Assembly: GCA_026985385.1 (NCBI GenBank)
Contig: JALSQM010000100.1
Location: forward strand, 1-9,199
Length of the DNA: 9,199 bases
From: Acidilobaceae archaeon
GTDB lineage: Archaea > Thermoproteota > Thermoprotei_A > Sulfolobales > Acidilobaceae
Direction of reading: 5' to 3'
Position 1 is the stretch's first letter. Each line of letters opens with the position of its first letter. Shown one piece after another: positions 1 through 5,480 of the stretch. Below the pieces are notes generated by a model, which was not told where the DNA came from, made no database searches, and saw nothing but the letters and a program-made list of their open reading frames with translations. Position numbers and translations under genes: made by a program.

Positions 1-16
1 CTGAGGGGGTGCCGGT

Positions 17-442
17 GTGGACCTCTACCCCCTCCTAGTATTTGTAGCCCCGATACCCTCACTCGCAGTCGCCGCCGTAGCTTACAGATCCATATACCCC
101 CGTGAGAGGCTGGAGGAGGCCATAGCCATCGTGAAGGAGTACCAGGAACTGAGGGCGATGGGTAGGAGCAAGAGGATCCTCAGGAGGCTCCGCAGCCTAG
201 AGCCAAGCTACAGGCACGCTAGAGGCGTCCTCTTAAGGGCGAGCCTCGTTAAGATGCTATTCATCCTGTCCATGTACATGGCTACGAGTCTAACGCTAGC
301 AGCCCGATACGCCTTCCCCTCGCCGGCCCGCATCCCCCTCATAACGATAGAGCACGGTGGAACACCCTATATCCACGCCCTCTTCATACACTTCCTAGGC
401 TACCTCTACGCCCTCGTATTGTTCCGCGACACGCTCTTATAG
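17..442 (+). CDS. EMC3/TMCO1-like (DUF106) membrane protein, Oxa1/YidC superfamily
   Basis: A 141-residue protein with three hydrophobic segments, about residues 4-24, 77-97 and 118-138. Between the first two lies a basic, helix-rich stretch with alternating charges (RERLEEAIAIVKEYQELRAM, then a run rich in Arg and Lys). This matches the archaeal DUF106/EMC3-like family, which belongs to the Oxa1/YidC superfamily and is thought to help insert membrane proteins at the cytoplasmic membrane. The GTG start is well fixed: an in-frame TGA lies at 2-4, and GAGGGGGTG at 3-11 gives a good ribosome binding site. L34e follows 35 bp downstream and cytidylate kinase follows that. This is the conserved archaeal order in which adk and secY usually lie just upstream, outside this window. 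The assignment rests on topology and gene order more than on motifs, since the family is weakly conserved. Confidence 0.8.
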   Translation: MDLYPLLVFVAPIPSLAVAAVAYRSIYPRERLEEAIAIVKEYQELRAMGRSKRILRRLRSLEPSYRHARGVLLRASLVKMLFILSMYMATSLTLAARYAFPSPARIPLITIEHGGTPYIHALFIHFLGYLYALVLFRDTLL

Positions 443-477
443 CCTCAACACAGGGAGGAGCCGCGGGGGGCGCAGGC

Positions 478-762
478 ATGGTACGCCCGGCTCTGAGGAG
501 TAGGAGCCTGAGGAGGGTGCACAGGAGAACCCCGGGAGGGAGGAATGTAGTCCACTACGAGCGCAGGAGACCCGGCCCGGCCAGGTGCGCCAGGTGTGGG
601 AGGCCCCTCAACGGGGTCCCGAGGCTTAGGCCCTCCAAGCTACGCGCCCTGCCAAAGACGGCTAAGAGGCCGGAGCGGCCCTATGGTGGTGTGCTTTGCG
701 CGGCTTGTCTAGCAGAGCTACTGAGGGAGCAGATAAGGAGGATGGCGAGCGCCTCCCAGTAA
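478..762 (+). CDS. rpl34e: 50S ribosomal protein L34e
   Basis: A 94-residue, very basic protein starting MVRPALRSRSLRRVHRRTPGG, typical of archaeal and eukaryotic L34e. A zinc-ribbon is visible as two CxxC pairs, C37-x2-C40 (CARCG) and C74-x2-C77 (CAAC). The family signature around GRPLNGVPRLRPSKLRALPKT sits between them. It is a structural protein of the large ribosomal subunit. The ATG is preceded by a G-rich stretch (about 465-472) that can act as ribosome binding site. The gene lies between the EMC3-like gene and cytidylate kinase, and its last 67 bp overlap the cytidylate kinase reading frame. The C-terminal tail (residues 78-94) is where the two frames overlap. Confidence 0.96.
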   Translation: MVRPALRSRSLRRVHRRTPGGRNVVHYERRRPGPARCARCGRPLNGVPRLRPSKLRALPKTAKRPERPYGGVLCAACLAELLREQIRRMASASQ

Positions 763-1298
763 TAGTAGTATCAGGCTCCCCGGGCAGCGGTAAGAGCACT
801 ATAGCACGCGCACTCGCCGAGAGGCTAGGGCTACGCTACCTCTATACGGGGGACATCTTCAGGTCCCTAGCGAGGAGCCTCGGTGTAAGCGTTGCCGAGC
901 TGGGTAGAATAGCTGAGAGGGATCCCAGCATAGACCTAAGGATAGATAAGAAGACCCTCGAGGAGGCGAAGAGGGGGGGAGTAGTAATTGACAGTCACCT
1001 GGCGGGCTGGGTGCTCGCAGGCATAGCCGACTTCTCCGTGTACCTAAAGGCCCCCCTGGCGGTGAGGGTCAAACGAGTGGCGGGCAGGGAGAAGACCAGT
1101 CTCTCGGAGGCCCTAATGGACATCGTGGGGAGGGAGGAGAGCCAGTGGAGGAGGTTCAAAGCGCTCTACGGCTTCGATATAACTGATCTCAGCGTCTTCG
1201 ATCTAGTCATAGAAACGAGCAACTACGAGCCGGAGGAGATCGTGGAGATAATTATCAACTCCCTCCCGAGGAGGGTTAAGGCTAGGCTACACAGATGA
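696..1298 (+). CDS. cmk: Cytidylate kinase, archaeal type
   Basis: It phosphorylates CMP and dCMP to the diphosphates using ATP, in the cytoplasm. The protein is 200 residues from this TTG. Visible motifs are the Walker A loop GSPGSGKST (residues 27-35), YTGDIFRSLA after the first helix, VIDSHLAGWVLAG in the NMP-binding/core region, and the lid and C-terminal signature REESQWRRFKALYGFDI. The conserved fold starts at about residue 22 (VIVVSG), so the first 21 residues are an extension translated from the tail of rpl34e. There is no ATG, GTG or TTG near the expected start. The only in-frame candidates are TTG at 696 (with GGTGGTG at 685-691 as a possible ribosome binding site) and TTG at 705. 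Function is secure; the start is not. Confidence 0.92.
   Translation: MRGLSSRATEGADKEDGERLPVIVVSGSPGSGKSTIARALAERLGLRYLYTGDIFRSLARSLGVSVAELGRIAERDPSIDLRIDKKTLEEAKRGGVVIDSHLAGWVLAGIADFSVYLKAPLAVRVKRVAGREKTSLSEALMDIVGREESQWRRFKALYGFDITDLSVFDLVIETSNYEPEEIVEIIINSLPRRVKARLHR
735..741 (+). promoter_or_regulatory. Strong Shine-Dalgarno-like site lacking a canonical start in the cmk frame
   Basis: AAGGAGG is an excellent match to the archaeal anti-Shine-Dalgarno sequence. The ATG at 742 that abuts it belongs to the L34e frame (final codons M-A-S-A-S-Q-stop). In the cmk frame the next codons are GAT, GGC, GAG, CGC, CTC, CCA, GTA and ATA, with no ATG, GTG or TTG. It may boost re-initiation, or support a non-canonical start such as ATA at 762, or be chance. 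Confidence 0.35.
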
Positions 1299-1304
1299 AA
1301 AGCG

Positions 1305-1350
1305 TTGGGGGACTCGGAATCCCTAGCCCCCCCAAGACCTCCTAGGGGGG
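1305..1350 (+). other. Alternative C/G-run stem-loops after cmk (possible terminator)
   Basis: TTGGGGG (1305-1311) can pair with CCCCCAA (1329-1335). The same C run (1327-1333) can instead pair with GGGGGG (1345-1350), and CCCTAG (1321-1326) can pair with CTAGGG (1342-1347). The folds are mutually exclusive. No T-run follows either stem, so termination is a guess from the position: 7 nt past the cmk stop and 40 nt ahead of the next TATA box. Confidence 0.4.
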
Positions 1351-1389
1351 CACGGTTCCCTGGGGCCTGCCGTATTGCTTAGAGTCTAG

Positions 1390-1397
1390 TTTAAAAG
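1390..1397 (+). promoter_or_regulatory. TATA box for the tRNA methylthiotransferase gene
   Basis: TTTAAAAG is a good archaeal TATA box in a GC-rich surrounding. Placing it at about -31 to -24 puts transcription start near 1421, four bases before the TTG at 1425. This suggests an almost leaderless mRNA and a transcription unit separate from cmk. Confidence 0.55.
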
Positions 1398-1424
1398 CCT
1401 CGCCGCACGCATAACCCGGGATCC

Positions 1425-2795
1425 TTGGGGGGCGTCTTGGGCTTAAAGGTGTACATCGAGACCTACGGGTGTGCGCTGGCGCGCTTCGACAGCGCTATAA
1501 TGGCCTCCGTGCTGGAGGAGAGGGGCCACGAGGTCGTGGGGGATCCCTCCAGTGCTGACGTGCTCATAGTTAACACTTGCGCCGTTCGCCTCGACACGGA
1601 GCAGAGGATAGTTAAGAGGCTCGTGGAGATACAGAGGATCTACCCAGGCAAGAAGCTCATAGTGGCGGGCTGCCTAGCCGCGGCGAGACCCGGGCTCGTG
1701 AGGCGGGTAGCCCCCAGGGCTAGCCTGGTGTCGCCGCAGAACTCCTCTAGGGTCTGGATAGCTGTTGAGAGCCCGGCCAGGGTCTTCATGCTTGGCGGGG
1801 AGAGGGATACGAGTAGAATGCCCTCGCCACGTGTTGAGTGGGCTGTTGGAACAATCATGATCCAGGAGGGCTGCCTGGGCAACTGTAGCTTCTGCCTGAC
1901 AAAGAAGGCTAGGAAGAAGCTGAAGAGTTACCCGCCGGAGCTGGTGGTGGAGGCGGTTAAGAGGCTCGTAGAGCTGGGGGCCAGGGAGATCAGGCTCACG
2001 GGCCAGGACACGGCTGCCTACGGGTTCGACCTACCGGGTAGGCCTAGCCTCGCGGATCTTGTTGGGGAGATACTCGATAGGGTTCCAGGCGATTACAGGA
2101 TTAGGATAGGCATGATGACCCCCGAGCAGGCCATGCGCATAATCGACGATTTAATAGAGGTGTACGCGGATCCTAGGGTCTACAAGTTCTTCCACATACC
2201 AGTGCAAAGCGGCTCGGATAGGGTTTTGAAGATAATGAACAGGAAGTACACGGTATCAGACTATATCGGACTCATCGAGGGCATTAGGGCGCGGTACCCC
2301 GACTCCTTAATCGCCACCGATATAATAGTTGGCCACCCCGGCGAGGGAGAGGAAGACTTCGAGTTGACCCTGGATCTCGTGAGGAGACTAGAGTTTGATA
2401 GGGTACACGTCGCACAGTACACGATTAGACCGCACACTAAGAGCGCTGCCATGCCCCAGCTGCCTGATAGCGTGAAGAAGGAGAGGAGCAGGATCCTCAT
2501 GAAGCTCGTCGAGGAGATAGGGCTCAAGAGGCATAGGAGGTACGTCGGCACCCTTCAGAGGGCGCTAGTCGCCGGCAAGGCCTATAGGCCAAACAGTGTC
2601 CTGGCAAGACTGGATAACTACTACCCAGTCATCCTCCCAGGCGACGCCGGGGTGACTCCCGGCGAGTGGGTGACTGTTAGGATAGTGGATGCGACATTCT
2701 ACGACCTGAGGGGGATCCCCACGGGGGCTCGGGGCGGCTACGGCGAGCAGGGCGTCATGAGCCCATCGACCAGTATAGCGGCCCCGGAGAGGTAG
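1425..2795 (+). CDS. MiaB-like archaeal tRNA methylthiotransferase (t6A37 2-methylthiolation)
   Basis: A 456-residue radical SAM methylthiotransferase. The N-terminal MTTase domain has three conserved cysteines at C16 (ETYGCALARFDS), C52 (VNTCAVR) and C83 (VAGCLAAARP), which bind one 4Fe-4S cluster. The radical SAM motif CxxxCxxC is C150/C154/C157 (GCLGNCSFC). Downstream core motifs include RLTGQDTAAYG, FHIPVQSGSDRVLKIMNRKY and DIIVGHPGE. A C-terminal TRAM-like RNA-binding region spans about residues 380-440. Length and domain order fit the archaeal CDKAL1/MtaB-type group, which converts t6A to ms2t6A at position 37 of tRNAs. The start is TTG 1425, chosen from promoter spacing; TTG 1437 or GTG 1449 are possible and lose no domain. 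The last 58 bp overlap a gene on the other strand. Confidence 0.92.
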   Translation: MGGVLGLKVYIETYGCALARFDSAIMASVLEERGHEVVGDPSSADVLIVNTCAVRLDTEQRIVKRLVEIQRIYPGKKLIVAGCLAAARPGLVRRVAPRASLVSPQNSSRVWIAVESPARVFMLGGERDTSRMPSPRVEWAVGTIMIQEGCLGNCSFCLTKKARKKLKSYPPELVVEAVKRLVELGAREIRLTGQDTAAYGFDLPGRPSLADLVGEILDRVPGDYRIRIGMMTPEQAMRIIDDLIEVYADPRVYKFFHIPVQSGSDRVLKIMNRKYTVSDYIGLIEGIRARYPDSLIATDIIVGHPGEGEEDFELTLDLVRRLEFDRVHVAQYTIRPHTKSAAMPQLPDSVKKERSRILMKLVEEIGLKRHRRYVGTLQRALVAGKAYRPNSVLARLDNYYPVILPGDAGVTPGEWVTVRIVDATFYDLRGIPTGARGGYGEQGVMSPSTSIAAPER

Positions 2796-3517
2796 TCGGT
2801 CGACTCTATAATCGAGGCCGCCAGCTCGCCGAGCTCCCTGGGGTCGCCAGCCCTCCCTAGGGGGCTGCGGCCCACGACCTCCCTCCTCCACACCTCCTCG
2901 GGGTCTACGCCGCGCCTGCGGGCTAGCTTCTCTATGGTAGCCCTGGCGCCGGGGGTGTCGTAGCTCCCTAGGAGCAGGACGTTCACCCTGAGCTTCTCCG
3001 GGTAAGACCTGCTCGCGAGCCTCGCCAACTTTACTAGGCCGGCCCGCGTTACATCGGCCACCACGAGGGGGGCCATGGGCTCTAGGTAGGTCGCGCTTGA
3101 TACGAGTATAACACTGGCTTTGACTGGATTCCTCTCTACTAGCAGCCTGAGCACTGTAGCCGTGGACGCAAGGTAGAGTGAGGAGGCCTCAAGCCAGTCC
3201 TCCCACCCGGCCTCGGTTAAGGTGCAGGGCTCGCAGGTCGGGTTACCATAGCTCATCACGACAGCCTCAAGCCCTCCCAGGGCATCGATAGCGCTCGATA
3301 CCACCCTCACTACATCCTCTCTAACCCTAAGATCCCCGGGCGCCACTACTACCCTGGAGGCGCCGGCGGAGCGCAGGGACTCAGCAGCTCTCCTGAGGCC
3401 CTCGACCCCCCGAGCTGATATTACGAGCTCGTACCCACGCCTAGCCAGTGCCTCGGCTATAGCGTAGCCGATCCCCCTAGAAGCCCCCGTCACTAGGGCC
3501 CTCCTCGAAGCAGTCAA
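2738..3517 (-). CDS. SDR-fold protein lacking the catalytic Tyr/Lys pair
   Basis: A 259-residue short-chain dehydrogenase/reductase fold. The dinucleotide-binding motif TGASRGIG lies at residues 10-17, followed by an acidic D62 region and the usual C-terminal LVDGL. The catalytic set is abnormal. Ser is present (S140/S141), but counting 13 residues on reaches A154 where Tyr is expected, and R158 stands where Lys is expected (A-D-V-T-R instead of YxxxK). NAG is replaced by SYGNP. This resembles the BKR-like SDR subgroup recorded as not matching the catalytic tetrad, so it may be a divergent reductase or a non-catalytic protein; I do not assign a substrate. The start is TTG 3517 with GGGGTG upstream. 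It lies 61 bp downstream of the Alba gene in the same direction, and its 3' end overlaps the methylthiotransferase gene. Confidence 0.85.
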   Translation of the reverse strand: MTASRRALVTGASRGIGYAIAEALARRGYELVISARGVEGLRRAAESLRSAGASRVVVAPGDLRVREDVVRVVSSAIDALGGLEAVVMSYGNPTCEPCTLTEAGWEDWLEASSLYLASTATVLRLLVERNPVKASVILVSSATYLEPMAPLVVADVTRAGLVKLARLASRSYPEKLRVNVLLLGSYDTPGARATIEKLARRRGVDPEEVWRREVVGRSPLGRAGDPRELGELAASIIESTDYLSGAAILVDGLMTPCSP

Positions 3518-3540
3518 GGAGGCCGCACCCCTAGAGGGCG

Positions 3541-3552
3541 GCTGGCAGCGAG
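3541..3552. repeat. Copy 1 of intergenic 12-bp direct repeat next to an A/T element
   Basis: GCTGGCAGCGAG is repeated exactly at 4015-4026. Each copy is followed after a few bases by an A/T-rich element containing ATTAA, and the 25-bp alignment has about 20 matches. A 12-mer repeat is expected a few times by chance in 9 kb; only the shared intergenic setting makes this one notable. Confidence 0.35.
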
Positions 3553-3554
3553 GA

Positions 3555-3565
3555 TTACATTAAGG
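3555..3565 (-). promoter_or_regulatory. Possible TATA element for the SDR gene
   Basis: On the minus strand the sequence reads CCTTAATGTAA, in the 61-bp gap between Alba and the SDR gene. It would place transcription start near 3534, with a leader of about 17 nt containing GGGGTG ahead of the TTG start. The TATA match is modest, so read-through from the Alba promoter is equally possible. Confidence 0.35.
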
Positions 3566-3578
3566 TGGGAGGAGAGGC

Positions 3579-3863
3579 CTACTCCCTCCGGGTGAGCACG
3601 ATCTCGATGGCTGAGACCCTCCTCTTCCTCCCCTCCTCACCCTCTATCTCCTCACTGTATATCTTCACGTCTCTTATCTCGACATCTTTCAGCGTCGATC
3701 TAACGCGCTCGGCGGCGTCAACGGCCTTGCATATGTTCTTGCCGCGGGCCTTTATTATGACCTCGCTAGCCCCCTCCGTGAAGAGCCTTATGGCGGCTAA
3801 CACGTAGTTCATGGTATCCTTACGCCCGACTAGGACAGCATTAGCCTGATATGGGGCCGACAT
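3579..3863 (-). CDS. albA: DNA/RNA-binding chromatin protein Alba
   Basis: A 94-residue Alba (Sac10b) protein, an abundant small dimer that coats DNA and also binds RNA in thermophilic archaea. Family signatures are VLVGRKDTMNYVLAA (residues 10-24), EVIIKARGKNICKAVD (34-49) and a C-terminal beta hairpin ending SAIEIVLTRRE. The acidic stretch EEIEGEEGRK (71-80) is the flexible hairpin that reaches into the minor groove. The residue matching Sulfolobus Alba1 Lys16, the described acetylation site, is Arg14 here; Lys15 matches Lys17. The loop around the dimer-dimer contact is two residues shorter, with L58 near the Phe60 position. ATG 3863 has GGGTGG six bases upstream and a TATA box at the right distance. 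Confidence 0.96.
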   Translation of the reverse strand: MSAPYQANAVLVGRKDTMNYVLAAIRLFTEGASEVIIKARGKNICKAVDAAERVRSTLKDVEIRDVKIYSEEIEGEEGRKRRVSAIEIVLTRRE

Positions 3864-3902
3864 ACCCTGCCACCCACGCCATGCTGGGGCAGGGAGCAGG
3901 CA

Positions 3903-3910
3903 TTTTTAAG
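3903..3910 (-). promoter_or_regulatory. Alba promoter TATA box
   Basis: On the minus strand this reads CTTAAAAA. It predicts transcription start near 3879 and a 16-nt leader containing GGGTGG, six bases before the ATG. Box, spacing and ribosome binding site agree with each other. Confidence 0.6.
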
Positions 3911-3913
3911 TTC

Positions 3914-4031
3914 ATGAAGGAAGCTATGCGGCCCCGAGAAACCCACGGGTTCATCGAAGCTCAGGCGAGCCCCTCACCCGGGAGCGGGGCGGGGCCTTCC
4001 GAGGCCTAGCAACCGCTGGCAGCGAGAATAA
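3914..4031. other. GC-rich spacer with potential hairpins, no recognisable gene
   Basis: This is the left part of the 311-bp spacer between Alba and gdhA. It holds a near-palindrome AACCC-AC-GGGTT (3940-3951). A possible stem pairs GCCCC (3969-3973) with GGGGC (3986-3990), with CCCGGG in its loop. A compact hairpin, GGCCT-TCCG-AGGCC, lies at 3993-4006. The second copy of the 12-bp repeat follows. I found no tRNA, no convincing C/D or H/ACA guide RNA, and no open frame of note. Confidence 0.35.
4015..4026. repeat. Copy 2 of intergenic 12-bp direct repeat next to an A/T element
   Basis: GCTGGCAGCGAG is identical to 3541-3552, here followed by AATAATATTAAAAG. In plus orientation it sits just upstream of the TATA box proposed for the 4063-4168 unit. 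In minus orientation it sits where the region between a TATA box and a start site would be. Confidence 0.35.
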
Positions 4032-4039
4032 TATTAAAA
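4032..4039 (+). promoter_or_regulatory. TATA box of a small unit facing gdhA
   Basis: TATTAAAA stands out in its surroundings and predicts a start near 4063, seven bases before an ATG at 4070. No annotated-size gene lies downstream on this strand, so the product would be a very small protein or a small or antisense RNA reaching toward the gdhA 3' end. Confidence 0.45.
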
Positions 4040-4069
4040 GCTAAGCGGCTACGGCTATAGAGGATAACC

Positions 4070-4168
4070 ATGCAGGCAAGGCTAGAGCACAGGCTCTTAG
4101 TTTGCGCGAAAATATGGAACAAAAAGGGGGTGGAACCCGTTAATGATGGGTGCCTAGCGCGCTTCTGA
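4070..4168 (+). CDS. Possible 32-residue small protein (or small RNA)
   Basis: ATG to TGA encodes 32 residues, beginning MQARLEHRLLVCAKIWNKKG. It is mildly basic with no recognisable motif. In its favour are a good TATA box 31 bp before the predicted start site and an ATG seven bases after that site. Against it are the short length, the lack of similarity I can recognise, and the fact that the AAAAA stretch inside it reads as a T-run terminator for gdhA on the other strand. The frame stops 6 bp before the gdhA stop codon, so the two converge without overlap. The transcript could also be non-coding; a hairpin with arms AGAGC and GCTCT lies at about 4084-4097. Confidence 0.25.
   Translation: MQARLEHRLLVCAKIWNKKGVEPVNDGCLARF
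4107..4130 (-). terminator. T-rich terminator for gdhA
   Basis: About 45-65 bp past the gdhA stop the minus strand reads CCCCCTTTTTGTTCC and then ATATTTTCG. Archaeal intrinsic termination needs mainly such T-runs, and these are the only good ones downstream of the gene. The assignment is by position and composition. Confidence 0.4.
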
Positions 4169-4174
4169 GGGGCG

Positions 4175-5446
4175 TTATATCCATCCCCTTAGCTTCATGG
4201 CGCGGTAGACCCTGTCGACCGCTATGGCGTAGGCGGCGGCCCTCATGTTGTACTTGCTGGTGTCGAGCTTCTTCTGCCAGTAATCCCATACTGCGTGGAA
4301 GTTGTTCACCATCTTCTCCTCTAGCCTCGCCTTGGCCTCCTCCTCCCTTATCCAGCCTCCCATTCTGTTGTTGACCCACTCTATGTGGCTCATTATGACT
4401 CCTCCGGCGTTGGCGAGTATATCGGGCACCACTACTATCCCCTTCTTTGTCAGTATCGCCTCAGCCTCGGGTGTTGTGGGGCCATTGGCTGCCTCGACTA
4501 TGGCCTTGGCCTTTATCCTGTCCGCGTTCTCCTCCGTTATGACATTCTCTATCGCCGCAGGCACTAGTATGTCTACGTCTAGCTCTAGTAGCTCCTCATT
4601 GGTTATCTTCTTCTCTATATCGGTGTAGTTGATTACACTGCCGGTCTCATTCTTAACCTTCTTCACATCATCAATCTTCAGACCCTTACTGTTGAATATG
4701 CCACCCTTACTGTCGCTGACCGCCACGACTATGGCTCCCATCTCGGATAGGAACTTAGCCGCATAGTAGCCGGCATTACCGAAGCCCTGAACGGCGACGG
4801 TTCTACCCTCAACGCCTCCGAAGAGCTTCTTAGCGACCTCCCTAGCCGCTATGGCGGTTCCATAGCCGGTGCTTATCACCCTAGTCTCGAGGCCGCCCAG
4901 CTCAACGGGCTTCCCAGTTACAACGCCGAAGTACTGGCCCCTCTTTATCCTGCTATACTCGTCGAAGTACCAGGACATGGTCTGCGGGTTCGTGTACACG
5001 TCGGGTGCGGGTATGTCCTGGTCGACCCCCACCACATCGGATATCGCAGCAAAGTATGCCCTGCTGAGCCTCTCCAGCTCGGAGGGGCTGAGCTTCTTCG
5101 GGTCAACCCTGATACCGCCCTTACCACCACCGTAGGGTAGCCCGGCTAGCGCGTTCTTCCAGGTCATCCACATGCTCAGAGCTATGACCTCGTTAACGTT
5201 AGTCTCCGGGTGATAGCGGACGCCACCCTTGTAGGGGCCGAGGGCGCTGTTGTGCTGGCTCCTCCATCCGATGAATGTTTTAATGCTCCCGTCATCCATC
5301 TTTATTGTGAGCCTCACCTGTATAAGCCTCTCGGGGACGGCCAGCATCTCATAGACCTCATCGCCGAGGCCGAGGAGGTCTATGGTCTGGCGCAGCTGCT
5401 TCTTAGCCTCCTCATAAGGGTCATGCGTCACAGACACTGCCCTCAC
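4175..5446 (-). CDS. gdhA: Glutamate dehydrogenase
   Basis: It catalyses the reversible oxidative deamination of glutamate to 2-oxoglutarate and ammonia with NAD(P), as a cytoplasmic hexamer in this family. The 423-residue length is standard. Substrate and catalytic residues are in place: K73 (GPYKGGVRYHP), K97 (MTWKNA), catalytic K109 in PYGGGKGG, and catalytic D149 in DIPAPDVYT. The Rossmann domain has GFGNAG (221-226) and VSDSKGG at the end of the second strand. The motif alone does not let me decide between NAD and NADP. The start is GTG 5446; in-frame GTGs also occur at codons 4 and 6. The TATA box predicts transcription from about 5449, so the mRNA is probably leaderless. The gene is transcribed alone and diverges from the DUF62 gene. 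Confidence 0.97.
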   Translation of the reverse strand: MRAVSVTHDPYEEAKKQLRQTIDLLGLGDEVYEMLAVPERLIQVRLTIKMDDGSIKTFIGWRSQHNSALGPYKGGVRYHPETNVNEVIALSMWMTWKNALAGLPYGGGKGGIRVDPKKLSPSELERLSRAYFAAISDVVGVDQDIPAPDVYTNPQTMSWYFDEYSRIKRGQYFGVVTGKPVELGGLETRVISTGYGTAIAAREVAKKLFGGVEGRTVAVQGFGNAGYYAAKFLSEMGAIVVAVSDSKGGIFNSKGLKIDDVKKVKNETGSVINYTDIEKKITNEELLELDVDILVPAAIENVITEENADRIKAKAIVEAANGPTTPEAEAILTKKGIVVVPDILANAGGVIMSHIEWVNNRMGGWIREEEAKARLEEKMVNNFHAVWDYWQKKLDTSKYNMRAAAYAIAVDRVYRAMKLRGWI

Positions 5447-5472
5447 ACCGTGTAGATGGAACCTCCTATAAC

Positions 5473-5480
5473 TATATAAA
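5473..5480 (-). promoter_or_regulatory. gdhA promoter TATA box, leaderless arrangement
   Basis: On the minus strand TTTATATA is a strong TATA box. At -31 to -24 it gives a start near 5449, three bases from the GTG. A good GGAGGT (5461-5466, minus strand) therefore falls between TATA box and start site and would not be in the mRNA. Either it is irrelevant or a second start lies further upstream, for which TATTAT at about 5506-5511 is a weak candidate. Confidence 0.6.

Noticed and set aside
1640..1882. Minus-strand open frame inside the methylthiotransferase gene
   Set aside because: Its translation has no motif, and the plus-strand frame contains the three MTTase cysteines and the radical SAM cluster motif here.
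3938..3960. GGGTTCATCG resembling a tRNA T-arm
   Set aside because: No matching acceptor, D-arm or anticodon stem can be drawn on either strand.
3925..3985. Box C/D-like arrangement on the minus strand (CTGA, four bases, CGATGA)
   Set aside because: The outer C and D boxes do not match, and the guide spacing on one side is only about six bases, well short of the usual 12 or so.
4142..4170. ATGATGG ... CTGA resembling C and D boxes on the plus strand
   Set aside because: Only about 15 bases separate the boxes, no inner D'/C' pair exists, and the C box is imperfect.
4140..5135. Several open frames on both strands across gdhA
   Set aside because: They are shadows of the glutamate dehydrogenase frame, which is full length with all catalytic residues.
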